Assembly: GCA_045540355.1 (NCBI GenBank)
Contig: JAZQHB010000057.1
Location: forward strand, 124,001 to 188,000
Source: RGIG2945 sp045540355
Lineage (GTDB): Bacteria; Bacillota; Clostridia; Oscillospirales; Acutalibacteraceae
Direction: 5' to 3'
DNA length: 64,000 bases
Below the pieces are notes generated by a model that saw only the letters and a list, made by a program, of their open reading frames with translations, was not told where the DNA came from and searched no databases. This document shows positions 31,341-39,543 of this stretch, in pieces. The position numbers were made by a program, and so were the translations under genes. How positions within the stretch are numbered: position 1 is the stretch's first letter; each line of letters opens with the position of its first letter.

Positions 31341-32897
31341 TTGGTTAGTACCATAATCGCAATAGTGATAGCTTGTGGTGCTGCAGTTGTTTCCGGTGTT
31401 GTCTGTTTTATACTCGGCGGATTGCACAGAAAAAAGGTTGCTGAAAAAGCAATCGGCTCAGCAAACCAGGAAGCTACACGAATTGTAAACGATGCTATGG
31501 CAAAGGCTGAGGCTAAAAAGAAAGAAGCCATTCTTGAAGCCAAGGATGAAATTTATAAACAAAGAAGTGAAACAGAGCGTGAGCTCAGAGAAAGAAGAAA
31601 CGAAGTTCAGCGTCAGGAAAAACGCCTGATTCAAAAAGAAGAAAATCTTGAGAAAAAATCTGAAAATCTTGAAAAGAAAGATGACATATTAAATAAGAAA
31701 ATCAAAGAGGCAGATGCTCATTTAGCGGAAATAGAAAGCATTAAAAAAGGACAGTTTGAAATGCTCGAAAGAATTTCGGGCTTGACCAAAGAACAGGCAA
31801 GAGATCATTTGCTTAAAACGCTTGAAAGTGAACTTGAACACGAAAAAGCAACAAAAGTAATGGATTTCAAACAGAGATACAAAGACGAAGCAGACGAATA
31901 CGCAAGAGAGCTTGTTGCAACAGCAATTCAGCGTTGTGCTGCTGACCATGCGGCTGAAGCTACTGTTTCGGTAGTAGCAATTCCGAACGATGAAATGAAA
32001 GGTCGCATAATCGGTCGTGAGGGTAGAAATATCCGCACATTCGAAACAATTACAGGTGTTGACCTGATAATTGATGACACACCGGAAGCAATCACTCTTT
32101 CGAGCTTTGACCCGGTTCGTCGTGAAGTTGCAAGACTCACACTTGAAAAACTCATCAGCGACGGAAGAATCCATCCCGCACGCATTGAGGAAACTCTTGA
32201 GAAAGTCAAGAGAGATGTTGACCAGACAATTAAACAGACGGGTGAGAGAGCAGTAATTGACTCAGGCATTACAGCAGTTCATCCGGAAATCGTTAAATTA
32301 CTCGGTAAGTTAAAGTATCGTACAAGTTACGGACAGAATGTACTTAACCATTCATTGGAAGTTTCATTTATTTCAGGGCTTTTAGCTGCGGAGCTCGGAG
32401 CAGATGTTAAGCTTGCAAAGAGAGCAGGTTTGTTACATGATATCGGTAAAGCACTTGACCACGAAATCGAAGGCTCACATGTTGAACTTGGTGTTGAGTG
32501 GGCTAAAAAATACAAAGAGAACGAAACGGTTATAAATGCGATTCATGCTCACCATGGCGATGTTGAAGCAAAATCGGTAATCGCTTGTATCGTTCAGGCG
32601 GCAGATGCTATTTCTGCTGCAAGACCCGGTGCAAGGCGTGAAAATGTTCAGGACTACATCAAACGCCTTGAAAAACTTGAGGAAATCGCAACATCATTTG
32701 AGGGCGTTGAAAGATCCTTTGCAATTCAGGCAGGTCGTGAAATCAGAGTTATGGTTAAGCCTGAAGTTATTTCAGATGATAAGATGGTACTTGTCGCAAG
32801 AGATATTGCAAATAAGATTGAATCTGAGTTGGTATATCCCGGACAGATCAAGATAAATATAATCAGAGAAAACAGAGCAGTTGATTTTGCGAAGTGA
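31341..32897 (+). CDS. rny: Ribonuclease Y
   Basis: The 518-residue membrane-anchored endoribonuclease starts bulk mRNA decay in Firmicutes. It has one N-terminal transmembrane helix (about 3-25), a long charged coiled coil (about 35-150), a KH domain with GRIIGREGRNIRTFE near 217, and an HD domain with LLHDIGKALDHE near 365. Length is standard. The TTG start follows AGGAGG by 11 bases. An ATG at 31331 opens only a five-codon frame (stop at 31346-31348) that overlaps the TTG start, an oddity that could affect initiation. YmdB follows, as in Bacillus. Confidence 0.95.
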   Translation: MVSTIIAIVIACGAAVVSGVVCFILGGLHRKKVAEKAIGSANQEATRIVNDAMAKAEAKKKEAILEAKDEIYKQRSETERELRERRNEVQRQEKRLIQKEENLEKKSENLEKKDDILNKKIKEADAHLAEIESIKKGQFEMLERISGLTKEQARDHLLKTLESELEHEKATKVMDFKQRYKDEADEYARELVATAIQRCAADHAAEATVSVVAIPNDEMKGRIIGREGRNIRTFETITGVDLIIDDTPEAITLSSFDPVRREVARLTLEKLISDGRIHPARIEETLEKVKRDVDQTIKQTGERAVIDSGITAVHPEIVKLLGKLKYRTSYGQNVLNHSLEVSFISGLLAAELGADVKLAKRAGLLHDIGKALDHEIEGSHVELGVEWAKKYKENETVINAIHAHHGDVEAKSVIACIVQAADAISAARPGARRENVQDYIKRLEKLEEIATSFEGVERSFAIQAGREIRVMVKPEVISDDKMVLVARDIANKIESELVYPGQIKINIIRENRAVDFAK

Positions 32898-32926
32898 CCT
32901 GTGGCAGACTATAATCAAACACAATA

Positions 32927-32955
32927 GGGGTATGCGAGAGCGTACCCCCTTTTGT
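32927..32955 (+). terminator. Terminator between rny and ymdB
   Basis: GGGGTATGC / GCGTACCCC (one T-G pair) closes on a GAGA tetraloop and is followed by CTTTTGTTT. It is a good hairpin though the U-run is interrupted, so partial read-through into the next gene is possible. Confidence 0.8.
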
Positions 32956-32980
32956 TTAATAAACAGAAAGGCGGAGGTAT

Positions 32981-33751
32981 ATGAATATTTTAGCAATCGG
33001 AGATGTTGTTTCAGAAAACGGTTGTGAGTTTTTAAGAAAGCATTTGCCTGCATTAAAAAAGACAAATTCAATAGACTTCTGCATTGTAAACGGAGAAAAT
33101 TCCGCAAAGGGTAACGGTATCACACCGCATTCTGCGGAATACTTATTCAGCAGTGGTGCCGATGTTATAACCACAGGTAATCACGCATACAGGAGAAAAG
33201 AAATATATTGCCTTTTTGATGAGGATGAGTATATATTAAGACCTGCAAACTACCCGTCGAAGAATCCCGGCAACGGCTTCGTAACGGTAGATATGGGCAG
33301 GTGCAGAGTAACAGTTGTCAATCTTATGGGCACTTATCAGTTAGACCCGCTTGAAAATCCCTTTGAATGTATCGACAGAATACTTGATGAATTAAAAGAT
33401 GAAAAGATAGTTGTTGTTGACTTCCACGCAGAAGCAACAAGCGAGAAAAAAGCAATGGCTTATTATCTCGGCGGACGGGTATCGGCACTTTTCGGGACAC
33501 ATACCCACATACAGACTGCCGATGAGCAGATAATAGATAACTACACGGGGTATATAACAGACCTCGGCATGACAGGTCCGATAAACTCAGTTTTAGGAGT
33601 AAAACCGGAAATTGTAATTGATAAGTTCAAATATAATATGCCGACGAGGTTTGATACCGCAGACGGCGAGTGTATGCTAAACGGATGCATATTTGAAATT
33701 GAAGAAAAGACAGGAAGAACATTATCAGTAAAAAGGATTGACATAAGATAA
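32981..33751 (+). CDS. YmdB-family metallophosphoesterase (TIGR00282)
   Basis: The 256-residue enzyme belongs to the YmdB family, which hydrolyses 2',3'-cyclic nucleotides and other phosphodiesters and affects biofilm and motility choice in Bacillus. Motifs: AIGDVVSENGCEFL (metal ligand aspartate near residue 6), NGENSAKGNGITP near 35, ITTGNHAYRR near 62, VDFHAEATSEKKAMAYYLGGRVSALFGTHTHIQTAD near 146-182. GNHAYRR replaces the commoner GNHTWD. AAGGCGGAGG lies before the ATG. Its place behind rny is conserved. Confidence 0.9.
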   Translation: MNILAIGDVVSENGCEFLRKHLPALKKTNSIDFCIVNGENSAKGNGITPHSAEYLFSSGADVITTGNHAYRRKEIYCLFDEDEYILRPANYPSKNPGNGFVTVDMGRCRVTVVNLMGTYQLDPLENPFECIDRILDELKDEKIVVVDFHAEATSEKKAMAYYLGGRVSALFGTHTHIQTADEQIIDNYTGYITDLGMTGPINSVLGVKPEIVIDKFKYNMPTRFDTADGECMLNGCIFEIEEKTGRTLSVKRIDIR

Positions 33752-33786
33752 TTATTTTTCTGATACAGAAAGGTAGAACAATAACG

Positions 33787-35286
33787 ATGAAAAAAATCAT
33801 TTCAGTTGTTTTAATGATATTTATTCTGCTTTCATTTTTTTCGGCTTGCAAAGATAACGAAGAAAATGAAAACATATCAACGCAAAAAGGGGAAATCATA
33901 AACAGTAGCGAGCTTACTTTGCCGTACAGTATCAACGATTCACTCAATCCTTATATCTGCGAAACAAATGAAAATTCATATATAGCGGCTTTGATTTACG
34001 AGCCTTTGTTTACGGTGAATGCAGATTTTACCGTAAATCCCGTACTTGCAAAGTCATACAAAATCACAAATTTACTCATAAAGGTTACGATTGATACGAG
34101 TATCAAATTCAGCAACGGCTCATATCTTGCAGCTGAAGATGTTATAGCTTCATTCAATCTCGCAAAGCAATCAGCCAACTATTCACAAAGTCTTGTGTGT
34201 TTTACAACCGCTGCCGCTTATGATAATGCTACCGTTGTATTTACGATGGATAGATTAAGAGCGAATGCGGTATCCTGCCTTGATTTCCCGATAGTCAAGG
34301 TGTCTGATGGTAAACTCTACGGTACAGGCAAATATATGCTCGTTACGGACAGACTTGAGGTTAATACAAATTCCGATTATGCGGCATCTGTCAGAAATCG
34401 CACCGTAAAGCTTGAAGAATTACCTAAGGGTGACGGTTTGTATTACAGTGTGGAAGTAGGCAGCATATCAGCATATTACGACGATTTGAGTTCGGGGACA
34501 GTAAATCCCGTAACTGCAAATACTGTTTCAATTTACACAAACAATCTTGTATATCTCGGCTTTAATGCATCTGAGGGTGAGCAGCTCGCAGACAAATACG
34601 CAAGAAAAGCAATTTCACTTGCAATCGACAGAGAGAGTATTGTGAACACTTGCTTCCAGACTCAGGCAACCGCAACCGTGTTGCCGTTCAATCCTTTGTG
34701 GAAAATGACACCGAAGATAACTGAAAACAGATTGACATCAAATCATGAAGAAGCAGAGTCGGTTTTGAAAAAAGCGGGATATGATGAAAATTATCTGGGA
34801 ATATATTATAAGGGAGAAAGTGTTTTAGAGCTCACCTTGGTTGTAAATAAAAACAATGCCTTCAAGGTGGCGATGGCAGAGGCTGTTGAAGCTGAGCTTG
34901 AAAAAATCGGAATGTTAATCAATGTTATTGAATTGGAAACTGCCGATTTTGAAACTGCAATAGCAAACAAAAGCTTTGATATGTATATCGGCGAAATCAG
35001 GCAGACAAACGATATGTCACTTTCACCGTTCTTTACCGAAGGTAACACAGTTTCGGCAGGAGTTGACAAAACTTCCGATACCGCCAAGGATTATGAAGCT
35101 TATGAAAACGGCACAAAGACGATAAAAGATTTTGTGAAAACATACAACAACGAAACTCCGTTCGCTGCCGTTTGCTACAGAAAAGGCATTCTTTACTACA
35201 CAAAAGAGCTTGCTGATAATGTAAATGGCACATATAAAAGCGTATATTCCAACATTAATTCGTGGCATTTTAATAAAAGTTATTAA
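33787..35286 (+). CDS. Family 5 (oligopeptide-type) ABC substrate-binding lipoprotein
   Basis: The 499-residue protein has a lipoprotein signal with lipobox FSAC (C21) and the SBP_bac_5 layout: LPYSINDSLNPYICETNENSYIAALIYEPLF near 40, the FSNGSYLAAEDVIASFNLAK segment near 115, and IDRESIVNTCF near 280. Such proteins bind peptides, nickel or related ligands. No permease or ATPase genes accompany it, so it is an orphan receptor, or serves a transporter elsewhere. AAAGG upstream of ATG is somewhat distant (13 bases). Confidence 0.83.
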   Translation: MKKIISVVLMIFILLSFFSACKDNEENENISTQKGEIINSSELTLPYSINDSLNPYICETNENSYIAALIYEPLFTVNADFTVNPVLAKSYKITNLLIKVTIDTSIKFSNGSYLAAEDVIASFNLAKQSANYSQSLVCFTTAAAYDNATVVFTMDRLRANAVSCLDFPIVKVSDGKLYGTGKYMLVTDRLEVNTNSDYAASVRNRTVKLEELPKGDGLYYSVEVGSISAYYDDLSSGTVNPVTANTVSIYTNNLVYLGFNASEGEQLADKYARKAISLAIDRESIVNTCFQTQATATVLPFNPLWKMTPKITENRLTSNHEEAESVLKKAGYDENYLGIYYKGESVLELTLVVNKNNAFKVAMAEAVEAELEKIGMLINVIELETADFETAIANKSFDMYIGEIRQTNDMSLSPFFTEGNTVSAGVDKTSDTAKDYEAYENGTKTIKDFVKTYNNETPFAAVCYRKGILYYTKELADNVNGTYKSVYSNINSWHFNKSY

Positions 35287-35291
35287 AACAT

Positions 35292-35320
35292 TTGAAATTT
35301 TAGAAAAAGTATTATATAAT
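35292..35320 (+). promoter_or_regulatory. Promoter of the asp23 operon
   Basis: TTGAAA (35292-35297) and TATAAT (35315-35320) with a 17-base spacer, starting only a few bases after the preceding stop. It drives asp23, the FakA-like gene and probably recG. Confidence 0.78.
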
Positions 35321-35358
35321 ATAAAAGATAATGTCAGAACGAAGAAGGAGGTTTTCGT

Positions 35359-35715
35359 ATGATAAGAATAGATAACCACTTAGGTTCAATAGAAATTTCG
35401 GAGCATTATTTCGGTAAGCTTATCGGTAATGCCGTTTCATCATGCTTTGGTGTAGCAGGTATGGCTAACAGTAATACAAAGCAGGGTATACGCTCAATTC
35501 TTAAAGGTAAGACCGAATATCTCGACCAGGGTGTTGCAGTTCGCAGTGTCGGTAACGGACTTGTTGTCGACTTGCACATCGTAGTAACATACGGTCTTAA
35601 TATTTCTGCAATCGTCAGCAGTATCACCAATAAGGTGAGCTATGTTGTTGAGGAAGCAACAGGTCTCAAGGTTTCTAAGGTCAATGTTTTTGTTGACGGT
35701 ATGAAAACCGAGTAA
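35359..35715 (+). CDS. Asp23/Gls24 family envelope stress protein (YloU-like)
   Basis: The 118-residue protein is a full-length Asp23 domain: GSIEISEHYFGKLIGNAVSSCFGVAGM, then VDLHIVVTYGLNISAIVSSITNKVSYVVEEATGL near residue 70, read in parts. Family members sit at the membrane or in the cytoplasm and respond to envelope stress. The YloU-YloV pairing seen here with the next gene is conserved in Bacillota. AAGGAGG lies directly before the ATG. Confidence 0.9.
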   Translation: MIRIDNHLGSIEISEHYFGKLIGNAVSSCFGVAGMANSNTKQGIRSILKGKTEYLDQGVAVRSVGNGLVVDLHIVVTYGLNISAIVSSITNKVSYVVEEATGLKVSKVNVFVDGMKTE

Positions 35716-35736
35716 CAAAATTAGCGAGGATTGAAT

Positions 35737-37392
35737 ATGATTAACGGAAAAATGTTAAAGGATGCCTTTGTGTCCGCTTCAAATAATATTACAAATGAAC
35801 GCAAAGCAGTCGATGCGTTGAATGTTTTCCCTGTTCCCGACGGAGATACGGGTACAAACATGAGTATGACAATTCAGGCGGCAGCAAGAGAAGTTTCAAG
35901 ACTTTCCGCTGATTCGCCGATAAGCGTTGTTGCTGATACGGCTTCTTCGGCATTGCTTCGCGGTGCAAGAGGTAACTCAGGTGTTATTCTTTCGCTTATC
36001 TTCAGAGGCTTTTCAAAGAGCCTTAAGGGTAAGGGTGAAGCCGATTCAAACGATATTGCAAATGCTTTTGAAAGCGGTAAGGATTCCGCTTACAAAGCAG
36101 TTATGAAACCGACAGAGGGTACAATTCTTACTGTTGTAAGACTTGCAGCTGATGCTGCAAGAGCCTCAGCTGATGCAGGTGACGATGTACTCACGGTATG
36201 GGATAAAGCACTTGAAGAAGCAAAGGTTGCACTTGCTGATACTCCGAACATTCTCCCTGTTCTTAAAAAAGCAGGCGTAGTTGATGCAGGCGGTCAGGGT
36301 CTTGTTCTTATTCTTGAAGGTATGGCAAGCGTATTCAAAGACGGCATTGTTATTTCTTCGGGTGAAGCAGCTGCAAATGAAGCTCCTGCAGAACAACCAA
36401 AAAAGGTTGCGAGAAAGATTGATGCTGATATCGAGTTTGCATATTGCACTGAATTCCTTATTGAAAAGGATGAGAAGAGCACAGAAACTCCCATAAAGCT
36501 CAGAGCATACCTTGAGTCTATCGGTGACTGTGTTGTTGTGGTCGACGATGAAACAATTGTAAAGGTTCATGTCCATTCAAACCAGCCGGGTAATGTCATT
36601 ACAGCTGCGTTGAAATTAGGACAGCTGATAAATATCAAAATTGAAAATATGCGTGAACAGCACGAAAATGCTGATTGGGGTGTAGGCGACGAGGTTGAGC
36701 AGGAAGTGTTAGCTCCGGTAGCACCCGAGAAGCCGTACGGCTTTGTTGCGGTGGCAGCAGGCGACGGACTTTGTCAGCTCATGGAAGAGCTCGGCGTTGA
36801 CAATGTTGTCAAGGGCGGTCAGACAATGAATCCCAGTACTGATGACATTCTTGCTGCAGTTCAGGCAACTCCGGCAGAGCATGTATTTGTTTTGCCCAAC
36901 AATAAGAATATCATTATGGCGGCTGAACAGGTTATCCCGTTAGCTGACAGAGGAGTAAGCGTACTTCATACAAAGACAATCCCGCAAGGTATCACAGCAG
37001 TTTTGTCATTTGATGAAAGCGATACTCCCGATAACAATCACATGAATATGATGAAAGCTGCTGAAAGAGTAGGCACAGGTCTTGTAACTTTCGCGGCAAG
37101 AGACAGTATCGTTAATGATAAAGAAATCAAAAAAGGCCAGATAATGGGTATGGAAAACGGTAAGATTACCGTTATCGAAGAAGATGTTATTACCGCCGCA
37201 TATAAGGTAACAAAGAAACTCTTTAAGAAGGGCGACTCAACATTGATTACCGTCATCTACGGTGAGGGTACATCTGAAGAAGATGCCCAAGCACTTGCAG
37301 CTATGCTTGAAGAAAAGTATGGCAGAGAAGCAGAGATTTCTGTTATCAACGGAGGACAGCCGGTCTATTACTTTATGATTTCGGTTGAATAA
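35737..37392 (+). CDS. DAK2 domain fatty acid kinase subunit A-like protein (FakA/YloV)
   Basis: The 551-residue protein has an N-terminal DAK2/DhaL nucleotide-binding domain (about 1-195: NVFPVPDGDTGTNMSMTI with metal-binding aspartates, LLRGARGNSGVILS, KPTEGTILTV). A middle domain (about 230-320) and a C-terminal DegV-like/DAK1 domain follow. FakA phosphorylates fatty acids held by a FakB protein. ATG 35737 is chosen over the TTG at 35731, with GAGGA eight bases before it. recG starts 3 bases after its stop. Confidence 0.9.
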   Translation: MINGKMLKDAFVSASNNITNERKAVDALNVFPVPDGDTGTNMSMTIQAAAREVSRLSADSPISVVADTASSALLRGARGNSGVILSLIFRGFSKSLKGKGEADSNDIANAFESGKDSAYKAVMKPTEGTILTVVRLAADAARASADAGDDVLTVWDKALEEAKVALADTPNILPVLKKAGVVDAGGQGLVLILEGMASVFKDGIVISSGEAAANEAPAEQPKKVARKIDADIEFAYCTEFLIEKDEKSTETPIKLRAYLESIGDCVVVVDDETIVKVHVHSNQPGNVITAALKLGQLINIKIENMREQHENADWGVGDEVEQEVLAPVAPEKPYGFVAVAAGDGLCQLMEELGVDNVVKGGQTMNPSTDDILAAVQATPAEHVFVLPNNKNIIMAAEQVIPLADRGVSVLHTKTIPQGITAVLSFDESDTPDNNHMNMMKAAERVGTGLVTFAARDSIVNDKEIKKGQIMGMENGKITVIEEDVITAAYKVTKKLFKKGDSTLITVIYGEGTSEEDAQALAAMLEEKYGREAEISVINGGQPVYYFMISVE

Positions 37393-37395
37393 TTT

Positions 37396-39420
37396 ATGGA
37401 TATAAGATATTTAAAGGGTGTCGGAGAAAAGCGTGCTTTGCTTTTCAAAAAGCTGGGTGTTGACAGTGTCGACGCCCTTTTGTCTTTGTACCCGAGAGCT
37501 TATGAGGATTGGACTAAAATCGTTTCAATCGCCGACGCACCTATTGGCGAGGTTTGTTGTATAAAAGCAATCGTGGGTTATCCTCCGACAGAGAACAAAA
37601 TAAGAAAAGGTTTGTCTATTTTCAAAACCGTTGTTACAGACGGCGAAAGTGTGATGAACATTACGATTTTTAATAATAAATATGCCGCAGAAAAGCTGAA
37701 AGAGGGAGAAGAATATCTTTTTTTCGGTAAGGCGGGTATCGGCTATTCGGGTCGTGAAATGAATTCACCCTTGATTGAAAAAGTCGAAGGTGGCGGAAAA
37801 ATCAGACCTATTTATCCTTTGACTCACGGACTTACTACCAAAGTAGTTGAAAATGCGGTGAAGAATGCTATTGCGGTGACAAGTGACAGCATAAATGAAA
37901 CTCTGCCTGAAGAAATAAGAGAGAAATACAACCTCTTTGACAAAAAGACCGCAATACAAAATATCCATTTTCCTCAGACACAGTATCATCTTAAACAGGC
38001 AAGACGCAGACTGATATTTGACGAATTGCTTGTATTGCAGTTAGGACTTATACTTTTAAAAAACAAAAACAGACGCCTTACCGCAATCAAAGCGGTAAAT
38101 GATTACACACCGGAATTTTACAGATTTCTTAAATTTGAGCCGACGAACGCACAGAGAAAAGCGGTTAAGGAAGCTGTCAGGGATATGAAATCTGATATCC
38201 CGATGACAAGACTTCTGCAAGGTGATGTCGGCTCGGGTAAGACAGTTGTTGCGGCGGCACTTATGTATAATATGTGCAGAAATTCTTTTCAGACAGCTAT
38301 GATGGCACCGACGGAAATTTTAGCACAACAGCACTATGCAACCTTAACTGAAATGCTAAAAGACACTGACCTGAAAATTGCATTGCTGACGGGTTCAACA
38401 ACCGCGGCACAGAAAAAGAAAATCAAAAAGGCGTTGGAAGACGGAGAAATAGATATCGCAGTTGGTACACACGCACTTATTCAGGACGATGTGAATTTCA
38501 AAAATCTCGGTCTTGTTATAACAGACGAGCAACACCGATTCGGTGTGAAGCAGAGGTCAAAGTTGAGCGAAAAGGGTAAAAATGTGCATACATTTGTTAT
38601 GTCTGCAACACCTATACCCAGGACGCTTGCTTTGATAATTTACGGCGACCTTGATATATCAATACTTGATGAAATGCCGAAGGGCAGACAGATTACGGAA
38701 ACATATTCGGTAACAACAGACCTTCGGAAACGAGCTTATAACTATGTCAAAAAGCACCTTGATGAAGGCAGACAAGGCTATGTAATCTGCCCGTTGGTTG
38801 AAGAAAACGAAAGTCAGACTGCGGCGGTAACGGAATATGCTGAAAAGCTTGCCAAGGAAGATTTCAGAGATTACAAGGTAGCACTTCTTCACGGCAAAAT
38901 GAAAGCGGCAGATAAAAAGTCGATTATGGAATCTTTTTCATCGGGTGAAACAGATTTGCTTGTATCAACAACCGTTATAGAGGTTGGAGTTGATGTGCCG
39001 AATGCCGCAATTATGATTATAGAAAATGCAGAGCTTTTCGGACTTTCACAGCTTCATCAGTTGAGAGGGCGAATTGGCAGAGGTAAGCATAAATCGACCT
39101 GCATACTCATTTCTGATGCACAGAATGAAGAAGCAAAGAGCAGATTGAAAACAATGTGCAAAACCACCGACGGGTTTAAAATTGCCGATGAGGATTTAAA
39201 ACTAAGAGGTCCGGGTGATTTCTTCGGTGCAAGACAACACGGTCTGCCCGAACTGAAAATCGCCAATATGATGAAGGATATGGAAGTTTTAAAGCTTACA
39301 CAACAAGTTGCAAAATCAATTCTTAACTCCGAGGGTGGAATTTTTAATGACAAATATTTTGCTTTGAGAGAAGAAGTCAAAAAATTGTTCGAAAATATCG
39401 GCGAAAATGCGATGAATTAA
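37396..39420 (+). CDS. recG: ATP-dependent DNA helicase RecG
   Basis: The 674-residue fork-remodelling helicase has an N-terminal wedge (OB) domain (about 45-150) and helicase domains. Walker A is GDVGSGKTVVAAAL near 274, the DEAD-like box is DEQHRFGVKQR near 378, SATPIPRTLAL lies near 405, and LLVSTTVIEVGVDVPNA near 520. The motif HQLRGRIGRGKHKSTC near 555 and GPGDFFGARQHGLP near 600 identify RecG specifically. Its position after YloU-YloV matches the Bacillus layout. Confidence 0.95.
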   Translation: MDIRYLKGVGEKRALLFKKLGVDSVDALLSLYPRAYEDWTKIVSIADAPIGEVCCIKAIVGYPPTENKIRKGLSIFKTVVTDGESVMNITIFNNKYAAEKLKEGEEYLFFGKAGIGYSGREMNSPLIEKVEGGGKIRPIYPLTHGLTTKVVENAVKNAIAVTSDSINETLPEEIREKYNLFDKKTAIQNIHFPQTQYHLKQARRRLIFDELLVLQLGLILLKNKNRRLTAIKAVNDYTPEFYRFLKFEPTNAQRKAVKEAVRDMKSDIPMTRLLQGDVGSGKTVVAAALMYNMCRNSFQTAMMAPTEILAQQHYATLTEMLKDTDLKIALLTGSTTAAQKKKIKKALEDGEIDIAVGTHALIQDDVNFKNLGLVITDEQHRFGVKQRSKLSEKGKNVHTFVMSATPIPRTLALIIYGDLDISILDEMPKGRQITETYSVTTDLRKRAYNYVKKHLDEGRQGYVICPLVEENESQTAAVTEYAEKLAKEDFRDYKVALLHGKMKAADKKSIMESFSSGETDLLVSTTVIEVGVDVPNAAIMIIENAELFGLSQLHQLRGRIGRGKHKSTCILISDAQNEEAKSRLKTMCKTTDGFKIADEDLKLRGPGDFFGARQHGLPELKIANMMKDMEVLKLTQQVAKSILNSEGGIFNDKYFALREEVKKLFENIGENAMN

Positions 39421-39430
39421 AAGATTTGTC

Positions 39431-39459
39431 TTGAATTTAAAATGAATTTATAATATAAT
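39431..39459 (+). promoter_or_regulatory. Promoter and short structured leader of thrS
   Basis: TTGAAT (39431-39436) and TATAAT (39454-39459), 17 bases apart. The roughly 80-base leader that follows contains two small hairpins, CGGTG/CACCG (39472-39489 region) and AACAG/CTGTT (39500-39515 region), but no T-box core sequence and no terminator. Confidence 0.6.
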
Positions 39460-39543
39460 TATTATTTAAGGGCGGTGAAATCCACACCGTCGAAATTAGT
39501 AACAGTAAAGCTGTTATAATATTTGTAAGAAAGGAAGATGACA

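Noticed and set aside
31106..31543. Leftward 145-codon frame across the rny leader, with a protein-like C-terminal half
   Set aside because: It has no ribosome site, half of it is antisense to rny, and its most distinctive residues come from the leader stem-loop. The rightward promoter and structure explain the region better. A decayed gene remnant is not excluded.
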